Shown here: positions 16,424 through 24,722 of the stretch, in pieces
Position numbering within the stretch: the first letter of the stretch is position 1
Layout of the letters: every line of letters starts with the position of its first letter
Source of the DNA: Thermovenabulum gondwanense
Lineage (GTDB): Bacteria; Bacillota; Thermosediminibacteria; Thermosediminibacterales; Thermosediminibacteraceae
Direction: 5' to 3'
Length of the DNA stretch: 59,048 nt
Assembly: GCF_001601575.1 (NCBI RefSeq)
Contig: NZ_LOHZ01000028.1
Coordinates: 1 to 59,048, forward strand
Program-made: the position numbers and the translations under genes
The notes under the pieces: model-generated
What the model was told of the DNA's origin: nothing
Database searches by the model: none
Seen by the model: the letters and a program-made list of their open reading frames with translations, nothing else

Positions 16424-16446
16424 CTAAAAAAGGGGGTGTTTGAGTT

Positions 16447-16821
16447 TTGGTCAGTGATAAAAATGAAAATCTTGAAAGATGCGATTGCACGGTTATTCAT
16501 GAAGATGTGGTGAAAAAAGTAGGGGAAGCAATGCCGCCCGAGGAAGAACTTTACGATTTAGCGGAGTTTTTTAAAGTTTTTGGTGATACTACGAGGATTA
16601 AAATATTGTGTGCTCTTTTTTCTTCGGAAATGTGCGTATGTGATATAGCAGCTCTTTTAAATATGAGCCAGTCCGCTGTATCCCATCAGCTGAGGGTTTT
16701 GAAACAGGCAAGGCTGGTAAAGTACAGAAGGGAAGGGAAAGTGGTTTATTACTCCCTTGACGATGAACATGTAAAGCAGGTTTTCGATCAGGGTCTTTTG
16801 CACATAAAAGAGAAATATTGA
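16447..16821 (+). CDS. Metal-sensing ArsR/SmtB-family repressor (CadC-like)
   Basis: 124 aa winged-helix repressor (helix-turn-helix about 63-85, MSQSAVSHQLRVLKQARLV). The metal-binding pattern is that of the alpha3N site of CadC: an N-terminal CDC (Cys12, Cys14) and CVC in EMCVCD (Cys63, Cys65). This fits soft metals such as Cd, Pb or Zn. It has a TTG start after AGGGGGTG. It overlaps or abuts the P-type ATPase gene downstream and is preceded by a matching operator, so it should repress both genes until metal binds. Confidence 0.9.
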   Translation: MVSDKNENLERCDCTVIHEDVVKKVGEAMPPEEELYDLAEFFKVFGDTTRIKILCALFSSEMCVCDIAALLNMSQSAVSHQLRVLKQARLVKYRREGKVVYYSLDDEHVKQVFDQGLLHIKEKY

Positions 16822-16835
16822 AGGAAGGTGCTATT

Positions 16836-18947
16836 TTGAAAGATAGGAAGGAATTGTTGTTAGAAGGGCTGACATGCCCCGTTTGTGCGGATAAAATAGA
16901 GAAAAGAATAAAAGAAATAGATTTTGTGGAAAATGCCGTTATCAACCTGTCAGGCCAAATCCTTACCCTGGAAATTGAGGATAATGGCAGTTATTCAAAA
17001 ATAAAAGAAGAAATTGAAAAAATAGTAAAAAACTATGAGCCCCATGTAACTGTTAAAGAAAAGGGCAAAAAAGGCGAGGATTTAGAAGAAATTAGGTATT
17101 ATAAAAGCGAAATTTTTCTTTTACTAATAAGCATTCTTTTATTTGCTTTAACTTTTATAATTAATCTTTCCGGTAATATAAAAATTGTTATATATTTAAT
17201 GATTTATATTTTTGCCGGTAAGGATGTGATAAAAAGATTTTTTAAAAATATTTTGAGAGGACAAATTTTTGATGAAAATTCCCTTATGACAATTGCTACC
17301 CTGGGGGCCTTTGCAATAAAAGAGTTTCCGGAAGGTGTAGCTGTAATGCTTTTTTACCAGATCGGTGAAAAAATACAGGAACGAGCCGTAAACAGTTCAA
17401 GAAAATCTATTAAAGAATTGATGAACATAAGGCCAAATTACGCAAATTTAAAAATTAACGGCAACTTTATAAAGGTTTCACCTGAAAAGGTAAAAGCAGG
17501 GGATATCATCGCGGTAGGGGCAGGAGAAAAAATACCCCTTGATGGTATTGTTGTAGAAGGTAGCTCCTTTATTGACACTTTTTCCTTAACCGGTGAAGCT
17601 ATACCAAAGCGGGTAAATCCAGGAGATGAAGTTTTGTCGGGGTGTATAAATAAAAACGGTCTTTTAATCATTAAAGTTACAAGAAATTATGAAGAATCTG
17701 CGGTTTCTAAGATATTGGATCTGGTGGAGCAAGCATCTTTTAAAAAAGCTCAGACAGAAAATTTCATAACCACCTTTGCCCGCTATTATACGCCTGCTGT
17801 AGTATTACTCGCCGTTCTTATCGCAATTTTTCCGCCCCTAATTTTCAAGGATACATCCTTTTCTTTCTGGTTTTACAGGGCTTTAATATTTCTTGTAATA
17901 TCGTGCCCATGTGCCCTTGTGATATCGATACCTCTGGGATTTTTCGCAGGTCTTGGCAGGGCGGCGCGAGAGGGGATATTAATTAAAGGTGGGAATTATT
18001 TAGAAGCTTTGAATTTTCCTGAAATAGTGGTCTTTGATAAAACGGGCACGCTTACAAAAGGGGTATATGAAGTAACAGAAGTAAAAACAAAAAATGGCTT
18101 TTCACCGCAGAAATTGCTTGAATTTGCAGCACTTGCAGAAGGTTTTTCCAATCATCCCGTAGCTTTATCCCTGAAGAAGGCTTACGGAAAAGAGATTGAG
18201 GGGCAAAAAATAGAGAGATTTGAAGAAATTCCGGGATATGGGGTTAAGGCTTTGGTGAATGGGTTAGAGCTTTTAGTAGGAAATGAAAAACTTTTGAAAA
18301 AGAATAATATTGATTTTTATGAGACTGAAAACGAAGAAGGTATTACCAAGGTACACGTAGCGGTTAATGGAGTTTATGCAGGTTCAATAGTAATTTCCGA
18401 TGAAATCCGGGAGGATTCTGCTCTAACTATTAAGTCTTTGAAGGAAATGGGGATAAAAAATATCGTAATGTTAACGGGAGATAAACCGAGCGCCGCTGCG
18501 CATATATCGCGAATTCTCGGCATTGAAGAGTATTACCCGGAGTTGTTGCCCCACCAGAAGGTTGAGAAAGTTGAGCAGTTAATAAAGCAAAAAACAAAAA
18601 AAGGTAAATTAATATTTATGGGTGATGGAACAAACGATGCCCCTGTGCTTATGCGTTCCGATATAGGAATTTCTATGGGGAGATTGGGATCGGATGCTGC
18701 TATTGAAGCTTCGGATGTGGTTTTGATGGAGGATAAACCCTATAATTTAGTAAAAGCAATAAAAATTGCAAGAATAACAAGAAAGATAGTGATTGAAAAT
18801 ATAGCCCTCTCCCTTGGTTTTAAATTAATAATCCTGATTCTTGGTGCTTTCGGACATGCCAACATGTGGGAAGCGGTTTTCGCAGATGTGGGAGTTGCTC
18901 TTTTTGCGGTTTTAAATTCATTGAGATTGCTCAAAATACGAATTTAA
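16836..18947 (+). CDS. Heavy-metal-exporting P1B-type ATPase (CadA/ZntA-like)
   Basis: 703 aa. An N-terminal metal-binding domain (CPVC, Cys14/Cys17) is followed by membrane helices, an actuator domain with SLTGEAIP, the intramembrane CPC of the Zn/Cd/Pb class (SCPCALVISIP), the phosphorylation loop DKTGTLTKG, an HP motif (NHPVALS) and MGDGTNDAPVL. It pumps Zn2+/Cd2+/Pb2+ out of the cell using ATP. I choose TTG 16836 rather than TTG 16818 because AAGGAAGGTG (16821-16830) lies between them. Coupled to the CadC-like repressor. Confidence 0.93.
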   Translation: MKDRKELLLEGLTCPVCADKIEKRIKEIDFVENAVINLSGQILTLEIEDNGSYSKIKEEIEKIVKNYEPHVTVKEKGKKGEDLEEIRYYKSEIFLLLISILLFALTFIINLSGNIKIVIYLMIYIFAGKDVIKRFFKNILRGQIFDENSLMTIATLGAFAIKEFPEGVAVMLFYQIGEKIQERAVNSSRKSIKELMNIRPNYANLKINGNFIKVSPEKVKAGDIIAVGAGEKIPLDGIVVEGSSFIDTFSLTGEAIPKRVNPGDEVLSGCINKNGLLIIKVTRNYEESAVSKILDLVEQASFKKAQTENFITTFARYYTPAVVLLAVLIAIFPPLIFKDTSFSFWFYRALIFLVISCPCALVISIPLGFFAGLGRAAREGILIKGGNYLEALNFPEIVVFDKTGTLTKGVYEVTEVKTKNGFSPQKLLEFAALAEGFSNHPVALSLKKAYGKEIEGQKIERFEEIPGYGVKALVNGLELLVGNEKLLKKNNIDFYETENEEGITKVHVAVNGVYAGSIVISDEIREDSALTIKSLKEMGIKNIVMLTGDKPSAAAHISRILGIEEYYPELLPHQKVEKVEQLIKQKTKKGKLIFMGDGTNDAPVLMRSDIGISMGRLGSDAAIEASDVVLMEDKPYNLVKAIKIARITRKIVIENIALSLGFKLIILILGAFGHANMWEAVFADVGVALFAVLNSLRLLKIRI

Positions 18948-18953
18948 AAATTA

Positions 18954-18969
18954 CCCCGGAATTCCGGGG
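18954..18969 (+). terminator. Stem-loop after the metal ATPase gene
   Basis: The palindrome CCCCGGAATTCCGGGG followed by T-rich sequence lies just after the ATPase stop codon; a probable terminator, although the hairpin loop would be tight. Confidence 0.55.
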
Positions 18970-19043
18970 GTTTATATTTTTTAGAGAATTTTGCTTCAAT
19001 TATGATATAATTAAAAAAGGGGGGGCCATAGGAGGTTTTTACT

Positions 19044-20435
19044 GTGGCGGATAATGAAAAAAATTTTAAGATCGATGTAAGGATAACCCAGGATGAAATG
19101 TCGGCTTATATCATTATTATTTCTAAAGAAGAAGAGGTTGCATTAAATGTAGAGGATGTGTTGAATGCATTAAAGGAAAAAGGGGTTATTTACGGGATTG
19201 ATATCTCGGCTGTTGAAAGGGCAGTAAAGGAGAGGATTTTTAATACCGAAGTACAGGTGGCGAAGGGAAAGGAGCCGGTACCAGGTAAAAACGGTGATGT
19301 CAAATTTTACTTTGATTTAAAAAGGGAGTTCAAGCCTAAAATTAGCGAAGACGGCAGGGTAGATTTTCACGATTTAGGGTATATTACAAATGTTTTAAAA
19401 GGTCAACTCCTGGCGGAAAAAATTCCACCCACCAGGGGTATTCCCGGATATACAGTTAAAGGAAGAATTATTCCGGCAAAGGATGGTAAGGAGCCAAAAC
19501 TTTTCCCCGGTAAAAATGTTATTTTTTCTGAAGACAGGAATAAATTATTCTCCCTTATTGATGGTTCTCCCGTTTTCCACGATGGAAAATTAAGCGTTAA
19601 CCCGGTTTTTGAAATAAAAGGTGATATTGGTCCTAAAACCGGAAATATTGATTTTTTGGGAAGTTTAAAGATTTACGGCAATGTACTTACAGGATACAGA
19701 GTAAAAGCCCAGGGCGACATAGAAATAGAGGGTTATGTGGAAGGTGCTCAAATCCATTCCGAAGGAAGGGTGCTGATAAAGGGAGGGGTAAAGGGAGGGG
19801 GAAAGGGGATAATTAAAGCTCTTTCCGATGTTACGATAAAATTTATCGAAAACGGCTACATAGAAACAAAAGGAAATATTTATATTACCGATTCTGCCAT
19901 GCACAGCGTACTGATTGCCGGTGGAAGGATAGAAATTACCGGGAAGAAAGGTCTTCTCGTGGGAGGAAGAATCTCGGCCTATGAGGGCATTGTGGCCAGG
20001 ATAATAGGTTCTCCCTTCGCGACAATAACGGAAATTGAGGTAGGTGTAAATCCTTTTTTGAATATTAGATTGCAGGAAGCGATTAATAAAATTAAGAATA
20101 CGGAATACGAACTGGCAAAGGTGGAAAGGGCTATACTTCTTTTTGAAGCTATGAAAGATAGCGGAAAAATTTCTCAGGAAAATTACTCGGCTTTAGAAAA
20201 ACTTTACAAAACAAGGGATTCTTTGAAACAAGGATTAAGCGATATAGATGAAGAGAAAAAGATTTTAGAGGAAGAGGTAAAAAAAGTATCATCGGCGAGG
20301 ATAGTGACTAAGGAAACGGTATACCCCGGTGTATGTATAAAAATTGGTAATGGAATTCTGCGGGTCAAAGATAATATGGAAAGGGTGGTTTTTTATAATA
20401 AAGAGGGAAGTATATTAATTGAAAAATACATATAA
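19044..20435 (+). CDS. FapA-family protein (DUF342)
   Basis: 463 aa. The middle region (about 90-330) is a right-handed beta-helix made of short glycine-rich rungs (for example GDIEIEGYVEGAQIHSEGRV and KGNIYITDSAMHSVLIAGGRIEITG), as in FapA/DUF342 proteins. A helical, coiled-coil stretch (about 345-420) and a short beta tail follow. The Vibrio FapA affects cell division and motility control; the clostridial function is unknown. It starts at GTG 19044 after TAGGAGG. The next gene, a UbiB-like kinase, begins 63 bases later, possibly in the same transcript. Confidence 0.85.
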   Translation: MADNEKNFKIDVRITQDEMSAYIIIISKEEEVALNVEDVLNALKEKGVIYGIDISAVERAVKERIFNTEVQVAKGKEPVPGKNGDVKFYFDLKREFKPKISEDGRVDFHDLGYITNVLKGQLLAEKIPPTRGIPGYTVKGRIIPAKDGKEPKLFPGKNVIFSEDRNKLFSLIDGSPVFHDGKLSVNPVFEIKGDIGPKTGNIDFLGSLKIYGNVLTGYRVKAQGDIEIEGYVEGAQIHSEGRVLIKGGVKGGGKGIIKALSDVTIKFIENGYIETKGNIYITDSAMHSVLIAGGRIEITGKKGLLVGGRISAYEGIVARIIGSPFATITEIEVGVNPFLNIRLQEAINKIKNTEYELAKVERAILLFEAMKDSGKISQENYSALEKLYKTRDSLKQGLSDIDEEKKILEEEVKKVSSARIVTKETVYPGVCIKIGNGILRVKDNMERVVFYNKEGSILIEKYI

Positions 20436-20498
20436 AAGGGATAATATTTTACTTTCCTCCCTTCCGGTGCTATATTTTAATTGAGGGGAGGTATTTTT

Positions 20499-22151
20499 TT
20501 GGAAAAGGCACTGAGTTTTTCCTTTCAAAACGCAAAACGTCTTCAGCAAATTGTAAACACAGTTTTTAAATACGGTTTTGGGTATATATTAACAAGGATA
20601 GGTGTAGTAAAATTTATACCCAAGATCAAAACCGTGGATGAAAAAGTAAGTACTCCCGTTAGAGTAAGATTAATGCTGGAAGAACTTGGTCCCACCTTCG
20701 TGAAATTAGGACAAATTTTAAGCATGAGACCGGACTTATTGCCGGAAGATTATATAATGGAATTAAAAAAATTACAGGATGAAGTGCCCGGTGTTGATTT
20801 TCCATACATTAAGTCTTTAATCGAATCGGAGCTTGGGAAGAAATTAGAGGATATTTTTGATTATTTTGAAGAACAGCCAAAAGCAGCAGCATCCATTGCC
20901 CAGGTTCACAGGGCAAGGTTAAAAAGTAAAGAAGAAGTGGTGGTAAAGGTTCAAAGACCGGATATTGAGAAGATAATAAATTCCGACCTGGAAATAATGT
21001 TTCATGCTGCCCGACTTTTAGAAAGGTATGTCCCTGAAAGTCGGTTATACGACCCCGTTGGAATTGTAGAAGAATTTTCGGAAGAAATAAAAAATGAACT
21101 GGATTTTCTAAGGGAAGGCTGGAATGTAGAAAGGTTCAGAAAAAATTTTAAAGGAGACGATTCGGTATATGTTCCAAAGGTTTACTGGGAATATACCACA
21201 AAAAAAATACTTGTAATGGAATATATTGATGGAATAAAAATAAAGGATATAAAGAGCATTGAAGAACATGGTTTTTCAAAAAAAGAACTGGCGGAAAAAG
21301 GAATAAGAGCGGTGCTAAAGCAGGTTTTCAAACATGGATTTTTCCATGCAGACCCTCATGGCGGGAATATTATTCTAACGAAAGATGGGCGGATTGCCTT
21401 CATAGATTTCGGGATAATGGGAAGACTGGATAATTTTTATAAATACAAATTGCTGGAACTTATACAGGGAGCCATCAGCAAAAATATAGACAAGGTTTGT
21501 GATGTGCTTTTGGAGATCGGATTTATTGAGGGGAAGATCGATTACTCCCGGTTACGATGGGATGTGGAAGATGTTATTGAAAGATTCTACGGGAAGACTT
21601 TAAAAGAAATAAATATGTCAGAAATGCTTCCACAAATGCTGAAATTATCTCAAAAGCACAGGGTAAAGGTGCCCTCAAATTTGATTTTGCTGATAAAAGC
21701 GGTAATTACCGCAGAAGGTCTCGGGAAAGAGCTTTATCCCGATTTTGATATTGTCAGTGTGGCCAAGCCCTATGTATACGAGCTAATAATTTCCAATTAC
21801 AGCCCTGAAAGGGTAATTAAAAATGCCGGTGAGGAACTGAGAAAATTTCAAAAAGCAATTAAAGGGATTCCAGAAATTATAAATAAACTGAATAACAAAT
21901 TGGCCGAGGACAATATTAAGATCGATTTTGAATACAGAGGGTTAGAAAAATTTGCCTTTGAGCTGAGTAAAATGGTGAACCGGCTGGTAATAGGGATAAT
22001 AGTATCGGCAATAATTGTAGCTTCTTCTTTAATTATTCGTGCTAACGTAGGTCCTATGATTTTCGGTATTTCTGCAATTGGGATGCTGGGATATATGTTA
22101 GCAGCGTTTTTCGGTTTTATGATTTTGATTTCAATTCTACGAACGGGATAA
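20499..22151 (+). CDS. AarF/UbiB/ABC1-type atypical protein kinase-like ATPase
   Basis: 550 aa from TTG 20499; the in-frame TTG 20481 is part of the ribosome-binding region (GAGGGGAGG). Characteristic KxGQ-type motif KLGQILSMRPDLLP, A-rich loop AAASIAQVHRA, the kinase lysine in VVVKVQRPDI, HADPHGGNI and the metal-binding IDFGIMG are all present. Two transmembrane helices end the protein (about 495-548). UbiB-family ATPases support isoprenoid quinone synthesis in respiratory bacteria. The role in a fermentative clostridium is unclear and may involve other membrane lipids. Confidence 0.9.
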   Translation: MEKALSFSFQNAKRLQQIVNTVFKYGFGYILTRIGVVKFIPKIKTVDEKVSTPVRVRLMLEELGPTFVKLGQILSMRPDLLPEDYIMELKKLQDEVPGVDFPYIKSLIESELGKKLEDIFDYFEEQPKAAASIAQVHRARLKSKEEVVVKVQRPDIEKIINSDLEIMFHAARLLERYVPESRLYDPVGIVEEFSEEIKNELDFLREGWNVERFRKNFKGDDSVYVPKVYWEYTTKKILVMEYIDGIKIKDIKSIEEHGFSKKELAEKGIRAVLKQVFKHGFFHADPHGGNIILTKDGRIAFIDFGIMGRLDNFYKYKLLELIQGAISKNIDKVCDVLLEIGFIEGKIDYSRLRWDVEDVIERFYGKTLKEINMSEMLPQMLKLSQKHRVKVPSNLILLIKAVITAEGLGKELYPDFDIVSVAKPYVYELIISNYSPERVIKNAGEELRKFQKAIKGIPEIINKLNNKLAEDNIKIDFEYRGLEKFAFELSKMVNRLVIGIIVSAIIVASSLIIRANVGPMIFGISAIGMLGYMLAAFFGFMILISILRTG

Positions 22152-22226
22152 ATTTATAGACTGTTAAGGTTATTAGTGATAGAATAGAAAGGAAATTACA
22201 TATTTTTGGGGGAGGCTTAACCGGAG

Positions 22227-23636
22227 ATGAAGTTAAAACTTTTCAAAAGAGCGGTTTTGGCTGTTATTATTGTTTTCTTTTTATTTGTTTTTTCCTGCCC
22301 GGTAACCGCTCAGGAAAACAGTGATAATTCTATTCCGCCGGAAATAGATTTTTTAAAACAGCTTGCCGATTTTATCGAAAGCAGCTATCCTTATGATGTA
22401 AACAGGCTGGATATCATTAAAGGAGCTATAAAGGGCATGGTGGAATCACTGAATGACCCCTATTCTGAGTATTTTTCACCAGAGGACCTCAAGGATTTTG
22501 AGGATACCACTACCGGCGTGTTTGGCGGTATAGGAGTTGTAATTACATCTAAGGATAATTTTATTACAGTTGTCACCGTTCTTGAAAATTCTCCGGCGAT
22601 GAGAGCGGGAATAAAGCCGAATGATAGAATAGTAGAGGTGGATGGGCAGGATATTAGGGGTATTTCAAGTTCCGAAGCTTCAAAGTTAATAAGGGGAAAG
22701 GAAGGTACCACCGTTCGGTTGGGCATAATGAGAGAAGGGCAAAAGGATGTAATAAGGTTAAATATCACCCGGGAAATAATTAAGGTTAATCCTATAGAAT
22801 ATAAAATCTTAGAAGAAGGGATAGGATATATTAAAATCAGCGAATTTAATGAAAATACTTCGGACAATGTAGCAAAGGCTATAGACTTTTTCAAAAAAAG
22901 CAATGTTAAATATCTTATTCTTGATCTAAGAAATAATCCTGGAGGGCTTCTGGATGAAGCGGTAGAAGTGGCAAAATACTTTGTACCCCGCGGTCCTATC
23001 GTGAAGGTTATTTACAAGAACGGTGCGGAAGAAGTTTATCAATCGGATAGGGATCCGGAACAGTTTAATCTATCTGTTCTTGTAAATGGAGGCTCCGCCA
23101 GTGCTGCAGAAATTCTTGCCGGTGCTATAAAGGACAGGAATGCAGGAATAGTTTTAGGAGAGAAAACTTTTGGTAAAGCCACCGTACAGAGAGTTATAGA
23201 TTTGGGGGAACTGGGCGGTATTAAACTTACGGTAGCAAGATACGTTACTCCTAACGGAACGGATATTAATAAAACCGGAATAAAACCCGATGTGGAAATA
23301 AAAATGGAAGAAGAAAAAAAGGTGGAATTCACTCCGCTAAAAGGGGATAAGCCTTTAAAAATTGGAAGTATCGGACTTGATGTAATGGGACTTCAGGAAA
23401 GGCTTGCATACTTGAATATTTTACCTCTGAAAGCGGATGGAATATTCGGCCCAAAAACTAAAAAAGCTGTGGAGACCTTCCAGCGGATGAGCGGATTAAA
23501 GGTCAACGGAATTGTAGATGTTAATTTTATTAAAAAATTAAACAGCGCAATCGAAGAGAAGATAAATAAAAAACAGGATGTGCAATTAAACAAAACCTTA
23601 GAGATAATAAAAGCGAAAATAAAAAAGGCTGCTTAA
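22227..23636 (+). CDS. C-terminal processing protease (S41, CtpA-like) with peptidoglycan-binding domain
   Basis: 469 aa. It has a signal peptide (1-28, with Cys24 followed by Pro, so not a clear lipobox), a helical N-domain, a PDZ domain (about 97-180), the S41 protease core with Ser292 (GGSASAAE) and Lys317 (GEKTFGKATV) as the catalytic dyad, and a C-terminal peptidoglycan-binding domain (about 368-430, GSIGLDVMGLQERLAYL). It degrades or trims exported proteins at the cell surface. It ends 4 bases into the convergent glycosyltransferase gene. Confidence 0.93.
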   Translation: MKLKLFKRAVLAVIIVFFLFVFSCPVTAQENSDNSIPPEIDFLKQLADFIESSYPYDVNRLDIIKGAIKGMVESLNDPYSEYFSPEDLKDFEDTTTGVFGGIGVVITSKDNFITVVTVLENSPAMRAGIKPNDRIVEVDGQDIRGISSSEASKLIRGKEGTTVRLGIMREGQKDVIRLNITREIIKVNPIEYKILEEGIGYIKISEFNENTSDNVAKAIDFFKKSNVKYLILDLRNNPGGLLDEAVEVAKYFVPRGPIVKVIYKNGAEEVYQSDRDPEQFNLSVLVNGGSASAAEILAGAIKDRNAGIVLGEKTFGKATVQRVIDLGELGGIKLTVARYVTPNGTDINKTGIKPDVEIKMEEEKKVEFTPLKGDKPLKIGSIGLDVMGLQERLAYLNILPLKADGIFGPKTKKAVETFQRMSGLKVNGIVDVNFIKKLNSAIEEKINKKQDVQLNKTLEIIKAKIKKAA

Positions 23637-24718
23637 AGCAGAGTTTCGTAACAGTATATAATTTTTTTTATCATTGTGTTATAATCAAATTTTTTAGGAA
23701 GCGTATCATACCCGGCTTCGGCCAATTTATAAGCCAGGCCGGGGTTTTTAATTATTTTTTTTAAGCAAAGGGCAAGGCTGAGGGGATCCTGATTTTTAAA
23801 AAGAAGGCCGTTTTCCATATCCTTTATTATCTCCGGAATTCCTCCGGTATTGGATGCGATTACAGCTTTTTTTAAACTGAATGCCTCCAGCAGGGAAATT
23901 CCGAAGCCCTCCATTCTTGATGGTAAAACCAGAATATCACACCTACTCATAACCTCGTATATATTTTCCAGTTGACCTAAAAATACTATGTAATCCCCTA
24001 AATCGAGCTTAACGGAGAGTTTTTTTAATTTTTTTTCTTCGGGGCCGTTTCCGGCAATGTAGAATTTAATATCTTTCGGGGTAAGATTCAATTCATCTTT
24101 TAAAATTTTTGCGGCTTTTATCAGCACATCCACCCCTTTTTCACGGGTTAGTCTTGAGGGACAAAGAACCTTTATCTTACTGGAAAATAAAGGGTTTAAA
24201 GCATATATATTACTGCTGATTTTATATTCCGGAAGGGAATTGTATATTACACAAATTTTGTTTTTGCTCAACCTGTATCTGAAAATTAGCTCATTCTTTA
24301 CGGCTTCCGAAACTGCTATAACCAGATCACATTTTTTGAGGAAAAATAAGCAGATCGGATGACCTTTCGGTATGTTATGGATGGTGGCGACTAATCTTAC
24401 CCCGCTTAAATATTTAACGAATATACATATTAATGTGGCCAAGAAGCCGTGAGAATGTATAAGATGGATTTTTTCTTTTTTTATAATATGAAGGATTAGT
24501 ATTAAGATTTTTAAACATTCTTTTATGTTATATACATTCTTAAGGCTTATTTCAAAAAATTTTTCTACATTGCCATCCAAATTAGGGTGCAATATATCCT
24601 TTGGTCCTGCTAAAAAAATAGTGAAATTTTCTTTCATTAAGCCTTCAACAAGTAAATTTATATGGGTCCTCATCCCTCCTGTGCACTGCCTTACTACTAT
24701 GAGTACTTTCTTATCCAA
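23633..24718 (-). CDS. Glycosyltransferase family 4 (GT-B) protein
   Basis: About 361 aa. The N-terminal Rossmann half has CTGGMRTHINLLVEGL and IHLIHSHGFLA; the C-terminal half has LCPSRLTREKGVDVLIKA and the nucleotide-sugar site SRMEGFGISLLEAFSLKKAVIA with the E-x7-E pattern of retaining GT4 enzymes. I choose TTG 24718, because AAAGGAG lies 8 bases upstream; an in-frame GTG exists at 24739. It follows the phosphatase-like membrane protein gene by 4 bases, so they form an operon. Donor and acceptor sugars are unknown. Confidence 0.85.
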   Translation of the reverse strand: MDKKVLIVVRQCTGGMRTHINLLVEGLMKENFTIFLAGPKDILHPNLDGNVEKFFEISLKNVYNIKECLKILILILHIIKKEKIHLIHSHGFLATLICIFVKYLSGVRLVATIHNIPKGHPICLFFLKKCDLVIAVSEAVKNELIFRYRLSKNKICVIYNSLPEYKISSNIYALNPLFSSKIKVLCPSRLTREKGVDVLIKAAKILKDELNLTPKDIKFYIAGNGPEEKKLKKLSVKLDLGDYIVFLGQLENIYEVMSRCDILVLPSRMEGFGISLLEAFSLKKAVIASNTGGIPEIIKDMENGLLFKNQDPLSLALCLKKIIKNPGLAYKLAEAGYDTLPKKFDYNTMIKKIIYCYETLL

Positions 24719-24722
24719 TAAT